The position numbers and the translations under genes were made by a program. DNA of 64,000 nucleotides from Sphingobacterium sp. BN32. Lineage in GTDB: Bacteria > Bacteroidota > Bacteroidia > Sphingobacteriales > Sphingobacteriaceae. Under the pieces are notes generated by a model, which saw only the letters and a program-made list of their open reading frames with translations, had not been told where the DNA came from and did not search any database. The DNA lies in the NCBI RefSeq assembly GCF_030503615.1, contig NZ_CP129963.1, forward strand, positions 3,906,001 to 3,970,000, given 5' to 3'. Below, piece after piece: positions 44,089-53,108 of this stretch (its first letter is position 1; every line of letters starts with the position of its first letter).

Positions 44089-45840
44089 ATGAAAACCAGA
44101 AAAATATTACCTATTATAACATTATTCGGATTGCTGACGGCATGTAATGATGATTACTTAGAGCGTTATCCGTTATCCGAATTAGCACCTGAGAACTATT
44201 TCTTAACCGCTGCGGAGCTGCAGAACTATACCAATGCTTTCTACTCGGAACTTCCAGATGCGTTAGCCATTCACTATAACAATCCGACGCAAGCGGATGA
44301 TGAAGCGCGCAATACGTTAGCCGCTGAGATACAAGGAACACGAGAAACCCCATCGAGCGGTGCGGGCTGGGATTGGGCGGAACTACGTCAGATCAACTTC
44401 TTCCTCGAAAATTCGCATAAATGTACCGACGAAGCTGCGCGTCTGAAATACGAAGGCGTAGCACGTTTCTTCCGTGCCTATTTTTACTATGAAAAAGTCG
44501 TTCGCTTTGGCGATGTGCCTTGGTATGATAGCGTACTTGAGTTAGACGATGAGGGACTTTTTAAGGCGAGAGATTCTAGAAAAGTAATCTTCGAAAAAAT
44601 GTTAGAAGACATCGACTTTGCGATCGCACACTGTCAAACTGAAAAAAGCACCACATTAATCACCAAATGGACAGCCTTGGCTTTTAAATCGAGAATTTGT
44701 CTTTTTGAAGGAACATTCCGTAAATACCATGGATTAGGCGATTCAGACGCGATATTGGCAGCAGCAGCAGCAGCAGCAGAGGAACTCATGAACACAGGAC
44801 CTTATACCATCTACAAAAGCACAACAGATAAAGCATATCATGAACTGTTTATAGCTGAGAATGCTATTCCTAGTGAGATGATTCTTGCAAGACAGTATGA
44901 TGCATCCGTACCATTTGTACATTCTGCGAACTTCTATATTCTTTCAGCCTCTTACGGAAGACCTGGCATGCAAAAGTCTCTTGTCAACAGCTACTTAATG
45001 AAAGACGGCTCGCGCTTCACCGATCAAGCGAACTATCAAACGATGCAGTTCTATGATGAAATGCAGAACAGAGATCCTCGTTTAGCACAGACCATTCGCA
45101 CACCTGGCTACAAAAGAATTGGAAGCAATAGCAGCACTGTTCCCGACTTTGCGACCTCGGTTACAGGATATCAGTACAGTAAGTATATATTGGCGCCTGC
45201 TTTCGATGCTGGACAATCAACCAACGATATGCCGATCTTTCGCTATGCGGAAGTGCTCTTAAATTTTGCAGAAGCCAAGGCGGAATTAGGGACTTTGACG
45301 CAAGCAGATATCGATAAGAGTATCAGGTTATTGCGCGATCGCGTGGGCATGCCGAATTTAAACCTTCAAGCTGCCAACGCTAATCCTGACCCTTATCTAT
45401 TATCGGAGTATCCCAATGTTACGAAAAGCAGTTTCACTGGCGCAATCCTTGAGGTTCGCCGCGAAAGACGTATCGAACTCGTAAAAGAAGGTCAACGATA
45501 TAATGACTTAATGCGCTGGAAAGAAGGCGCTCGTTTATCGAAGCGTTTTTATGGACAATACTTTCCAGGGGCAGGTGAGTATGATTTAGATAAGAATGGA
45601 ACAATAGATTTAGTGATTTACGAAGGTACTGCACCAACGAGAAAACCAGGCGTTCAATACCAAAAACTGGGTGAATTAGTGCTTGAGAACGGCAATAAAG
45701 GTGGACGTATCGTCAATCTCCCAGATATTGTTAAGAAATGGGATGAAGGAAAAGATTATCTATATCCTATTCCAACGCAAGAACTCGAGTTAAACCCACA
45801 ATTAAAACAAAACCCAGGATGGGCGTCATCAGGAACTTAA
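44089..45840 (+). CDS. SusD/RagB-family outer-membrane lipoprotein
   Basis: The product has 583 residues from the ATG at 44089; a TTG three codons earlier is less likely. A lipoprotein signal ending in LLTAC precedes NDDYLERYPLSELAPENYF, the usual RagB N-terminus. The helical core contains FFRAYFYYEKVVRFGDVPWYD, and the end EVRRERRIELVKEGQRYNDLMRWKEG is the diagnostic SusD/RagB block. A seven-unit GCA repeat at 44758-44778 encodes seven alanines in a helix near residue 225. It captures ligand at the cell surface for the adjacent SusC. Confidence 0.94.
   Translation: MKTRKILPIITLFGLLTACNDDYLERYPLSELAPENYFLTAAELQNYTNAFYSELPDALAIHYNNPTQADDEARNTLAAEIQGTRETPSSGAGWDWAELRQINFFLENSHKCTDEAARLKYEGVARFFRAYFYYEKVVRFGDVPWYDSVLELDDEGLFKARDSRKVIFEKMLEDIDFAIAHCQTEKSTTLITKWTALAFKSRICLFEGTFRKYHGLGDSDAILAAAAAAAEELMNTGPYTIYKSTTDKAYHELFIAENAIPSEMILARQYDASVPFVHSANFYILSASYGRPGMQKSLVNSYLMKDGSRFTDQANYQTMQFYDEMQNRDPRLAQTIRTPGYKRIGSNSSTVPDFATSVTGYQYSKYILAPAFDAGQSTNDMPIFRYAEVLLNFAEAKAELGTLTQADIDKSIRLLRDRVGMPNLNLQAANANPDPYLLSEYPNVTKSSFTGAILEVRRERRIELVKEGQRYNDLMRWKEGARLSKRFYGQYFPGAGEYDLDKNGTIDLVIYEGTAPTRKPGVQYQKLGELVLENGNKGGRIVNLPDIVKKWDEGKDYLYPIPTQELELNPQLKQNPGWASSGT
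44758..44778 (+). repeat. (GCA)7 trinucleotide repeat inside susD
   Basis: Seven uninterrupted GCA codons give a poly-alanine segment. Length changes in whole units would keep the frame, so variation would be tolerated. Confidence 0.85.
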
Positions 45841-45850
45841 TTCTAACACT

Positions 45851-46729
45851 ATGAAAAACATCGTAAAATATTTAGCGATTATGGCTATTGCTTGTGTTTC
45901 CACACAAGCAATAGCACAAAAAAAGATCAAGATCTTATCTTATAATGTGCTATACGGATTACAAAAAGACTCTACAGCCAACATCGATCGCTACGTCGAA
46001 CTAGTGAAAGAGCTAGACCCGGATATCGTTGCTACGCAAGAGATGAATGGTTGGAAACAAAAAACATTGGAAGAGTTAGCAAAACGCTACAACCATCCCT
46101 ATGCTTTACAATCAAAAGAAGAGGGATTTCCGACTGCGCTGACATCAAAAAAGCCGATGGTGAACTTCAAAAAAGTGACCGAGAATATGTGGCACAGCTA
46201 TATCTACGCAAAGATAGAAGGTATACATATCTTCGTCATTCACTTCTCGCCGTTTAGCTATAAGAAGCGCTTGGAAGAGGTGGAGAACATTATTGCACAA
46301 ACCAAAGAGCTCAATCCAAAAGAACCTATTCTAATTACGGGTGATTTCAACTCTCTATCTGGATCGGATAGCAAGAACTATGACGCGTCGGTACTAGCAT
46401 CTATGAAAGAACAGGAAATAAAGCGCGAACAAGTTCGCAACCTGAATAATGGAGCGATCGATTATTCCGTTCTTAAGAAGTTAGAAGATGCTGGATTCTA
46501 TGATTCCTACAAAGTATTGAACAAAACTTTTGAAAGCTCCGTTCCTACCTTCAAAAGTGGCGAAGCACAGATCAAGAAATCTAACCCAGGAATTGGAAAG
46601 CGAATAGACTTTCTGTGGGCCAATGAGACAGCAAAAAAAATGCTAACGAAGAGTATTGTGCTCAAAAACGAGAAAACTCATATCATCTCCGACCATTACC
46701 CTGTATACGTCGAACTTGAGCTTCCTTAA
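45851..46729 (+). CDS. Secreted endonuclease/exonuclease/phosphatase-family hydrolase
   Basis: The product has 292 residues with a signal peptide ending in AIAQ. EEP-fold motifs are in order: LSYNVLYG, ATQEMNGW (catalytic Glu), ITGDFNSLSG, and ISDHYPVYVEL (catalytic Asp-His). It starts 10 bases after susD, so it is the enzyme of the SusCD locus. The fold covers nucleases, sphingomyelinases and inositol or sugar phosphatases, and the motifs here do not decide. It is expected in the periplasm or outside the cell, releasing a product for uptake. Confidence 0.86.
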   Translation: MKNIVKYLAIMAIACVSTQAIAQKKIKILSYNVLYGLQKDSTANIDRYVELVKELDPDIVATQEMNGWKQKTLEELAKRYNHPYALQSKEEGFPTALTSKKPMVNFKKVTENMWHSYIYAKIEGIHIFVIHFSPFSYKKRLEEVENIIAQTKELNPKEPILITGDFNSLSGSDSKNYDASVLASMKEQEIKREQVRNLNNGAIDYSVLKKLEDAGFYDSYKVLNKTFESSVPTFKSGEAQIKKSNPGIGKRIDFLWANETAKKMLTKSIVLKNEKTHIISDHYPVYVELELP

Positions 46730-46741
46730 AAGACAAATATC

Positions 46742-46783
46742 AATAAGCTCCCTTGGAATAAAACATTGCAAAGGGAGCTTATT
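46742..46783. terminator. Terminator of the SusCD-EEP operon
   Basis: AATAAGCTCCCTT (46742-46754) pairs perfectly with AAGGGAGCTTATT (46771-46783) over 13 bp, 12 bases past the stop codon. Confidence 0.8.
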
Positions 46784-46840
46784 CAAAATCTCCTTTCAGA
46801 GACTATTCTCGTCAATTAAAAGCAGTCCTTTTCACTACTG

Positions 46841-47074
46841 CTATACAAAATGACCAAAACTTTCTTGCACCAACTTCGCCAATTCCTCGACCGGAATTGA
46901 AGGCTGATATTCACCGCTCACAGACCAAGACCTTTCTGCTGGATTAAACCTAAGTTCATAGGAAATTTGATTATCCTCTGTAATATTAAAGCCGTGGCTC
47001 TGGAGGTCATATGTTGCCTGGAAAGTGATCGTCCGATCAGAAAGCTGCTTTTCAAATACTCTAGTTAAATCCAT
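46841..47074 (-). CDS. Small hypothetical protein
   Basis: The product has 77 residues, starts ATG at 47074 and has no signal or membrane segment. The predicted strands (TITFQATYDLQSHGFNITEDNQISYELRFN) and closing helix (EELAKLVQESF) suggest a compact folded domain, and codon use looks normal. No family recognised. It converges on the SusCD-EEP operon. Confidence 0.55.
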   Translation of the reverse strand: MDLTRVFEKQLSDRTITFQATYDLQSHGFNITEDNQISYELRFNPAERSWSVSGEYQPSIPVEELAKLVQESFGHFV

Positions 47075-47215
47075 CTATGGTTTTATTTATATTAAACTTC
47101 TTATACAGTAAATTATCGACTCTATCCATATCATTTACAAACAATATGCCTTACTGCTACAAGCAACGCCATAAAGTTGAAATTGTATAAAACGACCGCA
47201 CCTACAAATCCCCAT

Positions 47216-48874
47216 TTACCAAAATATCGTATACAGAGCCGCCGTAATCCCCAAGACCAGCAGAGCGCCTACCGCAAAACCAGTCTTTGTCTTGAACATC
47301 GTTGTATCAACTTCCAATCCATTCGGAACCACACCGCGCTTATTCTCATAAATACTGATAAAGTACATCCCTATTACACAGAATAAGAACACAAAACCAA
47401 CGCGATCAATAAACGGTATCTCATAAACACCATTCACCGGAACGGCGAAACCCGAAGATCCCAAGAAAGAAAGATCCATAAACTGAGGCAGGAACTTCAA
47501 TACGATCGACATTAAGAACCCACCGATTGTCGCGAACAGCGCAGCATTGGATGTTGTTTTCTTCCAAAAGAATCCGAGTAAGAACATCGCAAATATACCC
47601 GGCGAAACAAAGCCCGTATATTCCTGAATATATTGGAATCCGCCTTTCTTATCAATTCCCAAATGCGGAGCGATAATAATTGCCAAGATCATGGAAACGA
47701 TGATAGTGATCTTCCCAACATTCACCAACCTCCGCTCCGAGGCATTCTTATCAAATATCTTTTGGTAGATATCTAGGGAGAAAATTGTGGCAACGGAGTT
47801 TGCTTTGCCGGCAAGCGATGCCACCACTGCTGCCGTTAAAGCGGCAAACGACAAGCCTTTAAGACCCGTAGGCAATAAACTCAACAAGACCGGATAGGCT
47901 CTATCCGGATTTAACTCCCCACTCGCCATCATTTCCTGTTGGAACAAACCATCATTGTACAGCACAAATGCTGCAATTCCGGGTAATACCACAATAATCG
48001 GCATCAATAATTTCAACACGGCTGCAAATAGAAGTCCGTTCCTTGCCGTGCCTAGATCAGCCCCTAAGGCACGCTGCGTGATGTATTGGTTACAGCCCCA
48101 ATAGCTTAGGTTGATAACCCACATACCACCAATCAGCACGCTTAAACCCGGAAGATCAATGTAATTCGGATTATCAGGTTTTAGGATCATATGAAAGTGA
48201 TCGGAAGCCTTTTCATGCACGATATTGAATCCTTGCAAAATCCCTTCGCCACCAAAGTGGTCCGACACGAGATTTAACGCAAGGTAAGTCGTTGCAAGCC
48301 CACCCAGGATAAGGAAAAACACTTGTATAACATCTGTATACCCGATTACCTTCATCCCTCCCAGCGTGATAACGATCGCAAAAACCGCCAACCCGATCAT
48401 ACAGAGTTGAAAATCTAATCCCGATATACTCGATACCGCCAATGCACCTAGAAAGAGGATGGAAGTAAGATTGACGACAATATATAGCAATAACCAAAAT
48501 ACCGCCATAATCATGGAGACCGTACCGTTATACCGCACGTTCAGGAACTGCGGCATCGTAAAGATCTTGTTCTTGAGGTAGACCGGCAAGAAGAATACCG
48601 CAACGACAATTAAGGTCGCTGCCGCCATCCACTCATAAGTCGCAATCGCCAATCCGATCTTAAAACCCGAACCACTCATACCAATAAATTGCTCCGCCGA
48701 TATATTGGAGGCAATGAGCGAGGCTCCGATTGCCCACCAGGTCAATGAGCCCTCGGCAAGGAAATAATCCTTAGAGTCGCCAGACGCAGATTTCTTCTTA
48801 TAATAAATGTAGAGTCCATAGCCCGCAACAATGGCGAAATAGCACAGGAATACGATATAATCTTTAGTTTCCAT
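47216..48874 (-). CDS. Sodium/sugar symporter of the SSS (SGLT) family
   Basis: The product has 552 residues with about 14 hydrophobic helices. Family features include FLAEGSLTWWAIGASLIASNISAEQFIGMSGSGF at the first helices, GMKVIGYTDVIQVFFLILGG, and AALTAAVVASLAGKANSVATIFSLDIYQK, the SSS signature zone. It is the last gene of the galT-galK-galM operon and starts three bases after galM stops, which supports galactose (or glucose) as the transported sugar, driven by the sodium gradient across the inner membrane. Confidence 0.92.
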   Translation of the reverse strand: METKDYIVFLCYFAIVAGYGLYIYYKKKSASGDSKDYFLAEGSLTWWAIGASLIASNISAEQFIGMSGSGFKIGLAIATYEWMAAATLIVVAVFFLPVYLKNKIFTMPQFLNVRYNGTVSMIMAVFWLLLYIVVNLTSILFLGALAVSSISGLDFQLCMIGLAVFAIVITLGGMKVIGYTDVIQVFFLILGGLATTYLALNLVSDHFGGEGILQGFNIVHEKASDHFHMILKPDNPNYIDLPGLSVLIGGMWVINLSYWGCNQYITQRALGADLGTARNGLLFAAVLKLLMPIIVVLPGIAAFVLYNDGLFQQEMMASGELNPDRAYPVLLSLLPTGLKGLSFAALTAAVVASLAGKANSVATIFSLDIYQKIFDKNASERRLVNVGKITIIVSMILAIIIAPHLGIDKKGGFQYIQEYTGFVSPGIFAMFLLGFFWKKTTSNAALFATIGGFLMSIVLKFLPQFMDLSFLGSSGFAVPVNGVYEIPFIDRVGFVFLFCVIGMYFISIYENKRGVVPNGLEVDTTMFKTKTGFAVGALLVLGITAALYTIFW

Positions 48875-48877
48875 GGA

Positions 48878-50044
48878 TTATTGAACTGAGAATTTATAAA
48901 CAGACTTGGTCGAATAGGTATCACCCGGATTAAGAATGGTCGACGGGAAATTAGGTTGGTTTGGTGAATCTGGGAAGTGCTGCGGCTCTAAGCAGAAGCC
49001 CGTTCTGAAACTGTCTTTATTGCCGTTCTTCAGCGTTACTTTTTCTGCCATGAAGTTGCCAGAATAAAACTGAATACCTGGTTCTTCCGTATAAATATCC
49101 ATTACAATTCCAGACTGATCTCCAACAACCTTGGCCGCATGGTTGAGGCCTGCAACTTTTGTCCCATTCAACACGAAATTATGGTCATAGCCTTTGCCAA
49201 AGGTCAGTTGCTCATTGGCAACTTCAATGTCTTTGCCCATGCTTTTCGCAGTCGTAAAATCAAATGGCGTTCCTTTAACCGAACTCATTGCTCCCGTTGG
49301 AATCAGGGTGCTGTCCACTGGCGTAATCTGATCAGCAAATAGCGTCAGTTGATGATTCAAGATGGAACCACTACCCTCTCCATTTAAATTAAAATAAGCA
49401 TGGTTAGTCAGGTTGATGACGGTCTTTTTATCCGTTGTCGCTTGGTAAGCAATCGTCAGTTCATCATCGTCCGAAAGACTGTAAGTCACTTCAATTTTGA
49501 TGTTTCCGGGGAAGCCCTCATAACGATCGGGCAAGGTATAACTAAAAACCACGCTTTTGTCGTCGGTTTGTTTCGCATCCCAATTCGCAAAATGCAAGCC
49601 CTTAAACCCGCCGTGCAGGGTATTCTTGCCATTGTTCGCAGGCGTGGTATATTCTTCTCCGTCTATGCTGAACTTTCCGTTTGCAATTCGGTTGCCGAAA
49701 GGTCCAACGATTGGTCCGAAGTAAGGTTCCTCAGCATTGTTATAGAGCGACGCCTTGCTGAAACCCAGCACGACATCCGTCATTGCGCCATCTTTATTCG
49801 GAACTAAAAGTCCCACGAGGCGCGCGCCAAAATTTGTCAAATAAGCTGTAGCTCCCTTAGCATTCTTTAAAATAAATAATTTTGCCGCTTTGCCGTCTAT
49901 ATCTTCGTTAAACTGCGCGGAGTCGACTAGCTCTCTACTTGCCGTGGGTGATGGGCTGCTTTTATCTTGTTTTGTACCCTGCTGGCAAGATAATAGTACC
50001 AACAAAGCACAACCCAGGAATAGGTTGATTAGTTTCTTATTCAT
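48878..50044 (-). CDS. galM: Aldose 1-epimerase (mutarotase), lipoprotein form
   Basis: The product has 388 residues from the ATG at 50044, where the lipoprotein signal MNKKLINLFLGCALLVLLSC (Cys20) begins. The frame is open to 50101 but that extension lies within galK and has no signal. Mutarotase motifs are GNRIANGKFSIDGEEY, NNGKNTLHGG, NLTNHAYFNLNGEG with the catalytic His, and TEEPGIQFYSGN with the catalytic Glu near the end. It converts beta- to alpha-galactose, here outside the cytoplasm, before uptake. It lies in the Leloir operon. Confidence 0.92.
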   Translation of the reverse strand: MNKKLINLFLGCALLVLLSCQQGTKQDKSSPSPTASRELVDSAQFNEDIDGKAAKLFILKNAKGATAYLTNFGARLVGLLVPNKDGAMTDVVLGFSKASLYNNAEEPYFGPIVGPFGNRIANGKFSIDGEEYTTPANNGKNTLHGGFKGLHFANWDAKQTDDKSVVFSYTLPDRYEGFPGNIKIEVTYSLSDDDELTIAYQATTDKKTVINLTNHAYFNLNGEGSGSILNHQLTLFADQITPVDSTLIPTGAMSSVKGTPFDFTTAKSMGKDIEVANEQLTFGKGYDHNFVLNGTKVAGLNHAAKVVGDQSGIVMDIYTEEPGIQFYSGNFMAEKVTLKNGNKDSFRTGFCLEPQHFPDSPNQPNFPSTILNPGDTYSTKSVYKFSVQ

Positions 50045-50066
50045 AATGTTGTTTATAATCGTGTAT

Positions 50067-51224
50067 CTAATATACAACTTCCGTCCCATTATCGATGGCA
50101 ACGAAAATAGCCGTTAGTTCCAAATCAAATCTCGAGCGGTACCCTTTGGAAAGGGCATCAACTAGTTGATTACCAAACCCCTTTTCTACGATGTTGATGG
50201 TGCAACCACCAAATCCGCCACCCATCATTCTTGCTCCTTTCACCTGTTCAAACTGCTTCGCCTGCTCAACAAGGTAGTCTAGCTCTGCGCAGCTCACCTC
50301 ATAATCCTTGCTCAACCCTTCATGGGCCAGGAATAGCTGCTCACCAAGCGCAGTAATATCGCCAGTCTGCAAGGCTTCGCATGCTTTATTTAAGCGTTCA
50401 TTTTCTTCCAAGACAAATCTAGCCTTCAAGTAAGCTGCCGGACTAACAGGCTTTACCAGCTCATCCAACTGCGACAAATTCACATCGCGCAGGCTCTTTA
50501 CCTCCGGGTATTTCGCCTGCACCAGGCTTACCGCATGCTCGCAAGCATGGCGGCGGTCGTTGTATGCGGACGATGCCAAGGCATGCTTTACATTGGTATT
50601 GAGGAGCACAAGTTCATGATCCCCCAAGTCCAGGGGCACATAAGTATAGCTGAGGTCGCGACAGTCTAAACGGATCACATGGCCAGCCTTACTCAATACG
50701 GAAGCAAATTGATCCATTATGCCACACATAACGCCAGCATAGGTATGCTCTGCCAATTGCCCCATTTTAGCAATTTCCACGCGATGAAGACTCAGCCCAT
50801 ACAATTCGTTCAACGCATAGCCCGTTGCACATTCTACCGCCGCAGAGGATGATAGACCAGCCCCTACAGGAATGTCCCCGTCGATGTATAAGTCAAAACC
50901 AGATAGGCTAAGCTCCTTATCCTTTATTTGCTGCACTACACCCAAAATATAGTTGGGCCAACTTAGCTCCGTCGGCGCAATGCCTTTCAACGCTATCGCA
51001 TAATGCGCTTTAAAATCTTCCGCATAGAGGTTGATGAGATTATCCTCGCGTTTCCCTACCGCAACATATATAGCTTTATCGATGGCAGCTGGCAATACAA
51101 ATCCTTCATTATAATCCGTATGCTCACCAATAATATTGATTCGCCCGGGCGATTTCACAATAAGGTCAGGATTCTTTCCAAAAACTTCCTTAAAACGCGT
51201 TTCGAGTATATTCCTAGCGATCAT
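50067..51224 (-). CDS. galK: Galactokinase
   Basis: The product has 385 residues. The galactokinase signature GRINIIGEHTDYNEGFVLPAAI is at about 27-48, the GHMP ATP-binding motif PVGAGLSSSAAVECA at about 118, and MMGGGFGGCTINIV near the C-terminus. It phosphorylates alpha-D-galactose to galactose 1-phosphate. Its ATG directly follows the galT stop codon (TAGATG), indicating coupled translation. No missing residues were noticed. Confidence 0.96.
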   Translation of the reverse strand: MIARNILETRFKEVFGKNPDLIVKSPGRINIIGEHTDYNEGFVLPAAIDKAIYVAVGKREDNLINLYAEDFKAHYAIALKGIAPTELSWPNYILGVVQQIKDKELSLSGFDLYIDGDIPVGAGLSSSAAVECATGYALNELYGLSLHRVEIAKMGQLAEHTYAGVMCGIMDQFASVLSKAGHVIRLDCRDLSYTYVPLDLGDHELVLLNTNVKHALASSAYNDRRHACEHAVSLVQAKYPEVKSLRDVNLSQLDELVKPVSPAAYLKARFVLEENERLNKACEALQTGDITALGEQLFLAHEGLSKDYEVSCAELDYLVEQAKQFEQVKGARMMGGGFGGCTINIVEKGFGNQLVDALSKGYRSRFDLELTAIFVAIDNGTEVVY

Positions 51225-52271
51225 CTATTGAGCCTTATAATGAGTAGTACTTTGTTCTTTAATGATTTCTGCAGCACGTTCTGCCGTTATATCTCGCTGC
51301 GGATTGGCCAACATCTCATAGCCAACCATAAACTTTTTAACCGATGCAGAACGCAATAAAGGCGGATAAAAGTGCATATGCCAATGCCAATGCTGCTGAT
51401 CCTCGCTATTGACGGGAGCTTGATGCATCCCCGCAGAATATGGGAATGAGGTTTTAAAAATATTGTCATAACGAACAGTGAGTTCTTTTATCGTTTTGGC
51501 TAGGTCTTCCTTCTCTTGGTCAGTAAACTGACTAATATCTTGTACATGTCTTCTCGAAACAATCATCGTTTCGAAAGGCCATGATCCCCAATAGGGAACC
51601 AATGCCACAAAGTGCTCATTATCGATGATCAGGCGCTCATCTTTTCGCTCTTCTAGATCTATATAATCGGCAAGTAAACTCCTTTGATGATCTTCAAAGT
51701 ATGCACGTAGCTGTATATCTTCTTTTATAATTTCTACAGGAAGGCTACTCTGTGCCCAGATCTGACCATGCGGATGCGGATTGCTGCAGCCCATGATCGC
51801 CCCTTTATTTTCGAAAATCTGTATGTACTTGATCCAATCATTGCGACGCAATTCCACAAACTCCTGCTGCCATAAATCCACGACCTTCTTAATATCCAGA
51901 ACTTCCATTTCTGGCAAAGTAAGATCATGTCGAGGACTAAAAGCAATAACTTTACAGATTCCCCGCTCGGTCTCTGCAATCAATAGACCATCCTCATCGA
52001 TGAATGTGCTTTCCGTATCGGGAAGCAAGGCAGAAAAATCATTTACAAAAACAAAACTATCCTTATAATCCGGATTTAAGGTACCATCAGCGCGTTGATT
52101 CCCAGGACATAAGTAACAGGTAGAATCATATTCAGGGCGCTGATCTGCAGAGGTTTCCTCCACTTGCCCTTGCCAAGGCCGTTTACTTCGATGCGGCGAT
52201 ACGAGGACAAATTCACCGGTAAGTAAGTTTAATCGTTTGTGTGGATTTTCGTTTATTGTTGGTTCAGGCAT
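51225..52271 (-). CDS. galT: Galactose-1-phosphate uridylyltransferase
   Basis: The product has 348 residues. The catalytic HPH motif is in GCSNPHPHGQIWAQSSLP (about 170-187), with RPWQGQVE near the N-terminus, CYLCPGNQRADG containing zinc-ligand cysteines, and HWHMHFYPPLLRS near the end. It transfers UMP from UDP-glucose to galactose 1-phosphate. It is the first gene of galT-galK-galM-symporter. The upstream stretch is AT-rich without a consensus promoter that I can defend. Confidence 0.96.
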   Translation of the reverse strand: MPEPTINENPHKRLNLLTGEFVLVSPHRSKRPWQGQVEETSADQRPEYDSTCYLCPGNQRADGTLNPDYKDSFVFVNDFSALLPDTESTFIDEDGLLIAETERGICKVIAFSPRHDLTLPEMEVLDIKKVVDLWQQEFVELRRNDWIKYIQIFENKGAIMGCSNPHPHGQIWAQSSLPVEIIKEDIQLRAYFEDHQRSLLADYIDLEERKDERLIIDNEHFVALVPYWGSWPFETMIVSRRHVQDISQFTDQEKEDLAKTIKELTVRYDNIFKTSFPYSAGMHQAPVNSEDQQHWHWHMHFYPPLLRSASVKKFMVGYEMLANPQRDITAERAAEIIKEQSTTHYKAQ

Positions 52272-52346
52272 GGGTTTTTGCTCTTCTTTTATCTAAAATA
52301 CAAAATACAATGATAAGTCGAAGAACTAAGTGTTTATTTTACACTT

Positions 52347-52360
52347 TAGTAGTAGTTAGA
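52347..52360. repeat. Short TTAGTAGTAGTTAG tract upstream of galT
   Basis: This is a minimal copy of the TAGTAGTTAG repeat seen at 12153 and 27237, here in the intergenic region before galT without an AACCC hairpin beside it. Confidence 0.5.
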
Positions 52361-52441
52361 ATTTACACAGCATATAACGCAGATGCTTTTGTATGGAACG
52401 CTGCACCCTGTTTTTAGGCGTATCATCAAAACAAATACTTC

Positions 52442-52767
52442 TTCGAAGGGAGAGCCAAATCTTTGCTTCAGCAAGAGGAATTTCTTGACAAATTATACGA
52501 TAAACTTGAAACCCCTATTTTGGATCTCAAATAATTTGACTACGCGATGAATTGTTATGCATTTACGCAACATGAGTCACCTGAATTACAAGCATCACTA
52601 ACTTGGAAAGGCAATCCCCAAGATTGGGTGAGTTTGTTATTGGTAAAATCTCGACGCGATTTTCAAGGGGGAGATGCTGGAGATTTGTTTTTGTAATCCA
52701 CAAAAGCGATTTGGCTAAAGAAGACTTCAGCAAACATTTGTCACAATGGAAAGTAGTTAGCAACTAA
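52442..52767 (+). pseudogene. Degraded protein-coding remnant of unknown family
   Basis: One frame (52442-52696) reads protein-like sequence, for example KSLLQQEEFLDKLYDKLETP and ASLTWKGNPQDWV, interrupted by an in-frame TAA at 52532-52534. After a frame change near 52655-52690 it continues as FVFVIHKSDLAKEDFSKHLSQW to a stop at 52767. There is no start codon with a ribosome-binding site. The rest of the 52272-53108 gap shows no gene. I cannot name the family. Confidence 0.4.
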
Positions 52768-53108
52768 ATAACTTGTGGGGAACAACTAAAAAGCAACTAC
52801 AGTCATGGTTTTCAATCGTTTCTGTTGAATGATTCAACGCTTTAATTGTTGAAGCGATGTTCCCGAGATAAACAATCCGATAAACTCTTTTCAGTTGGCA
52901 TTTGCAAGTTCGTACACATCTTTTAGAACCTTGCCTAGAAGAAATCTGTGCTTTATTCCGCTATCATAATCATGAATTAAACCCAACTACCCCCCTACTA
53001 CCTTATTGACTTTAGAGAATATTTTCCTATATTCAACTCAACTAAAAAGTGTTAGCAAAATAACAGCTAACGCTGCTAAACCTTAATTATCATATCATTC
53101 TTTATCTA

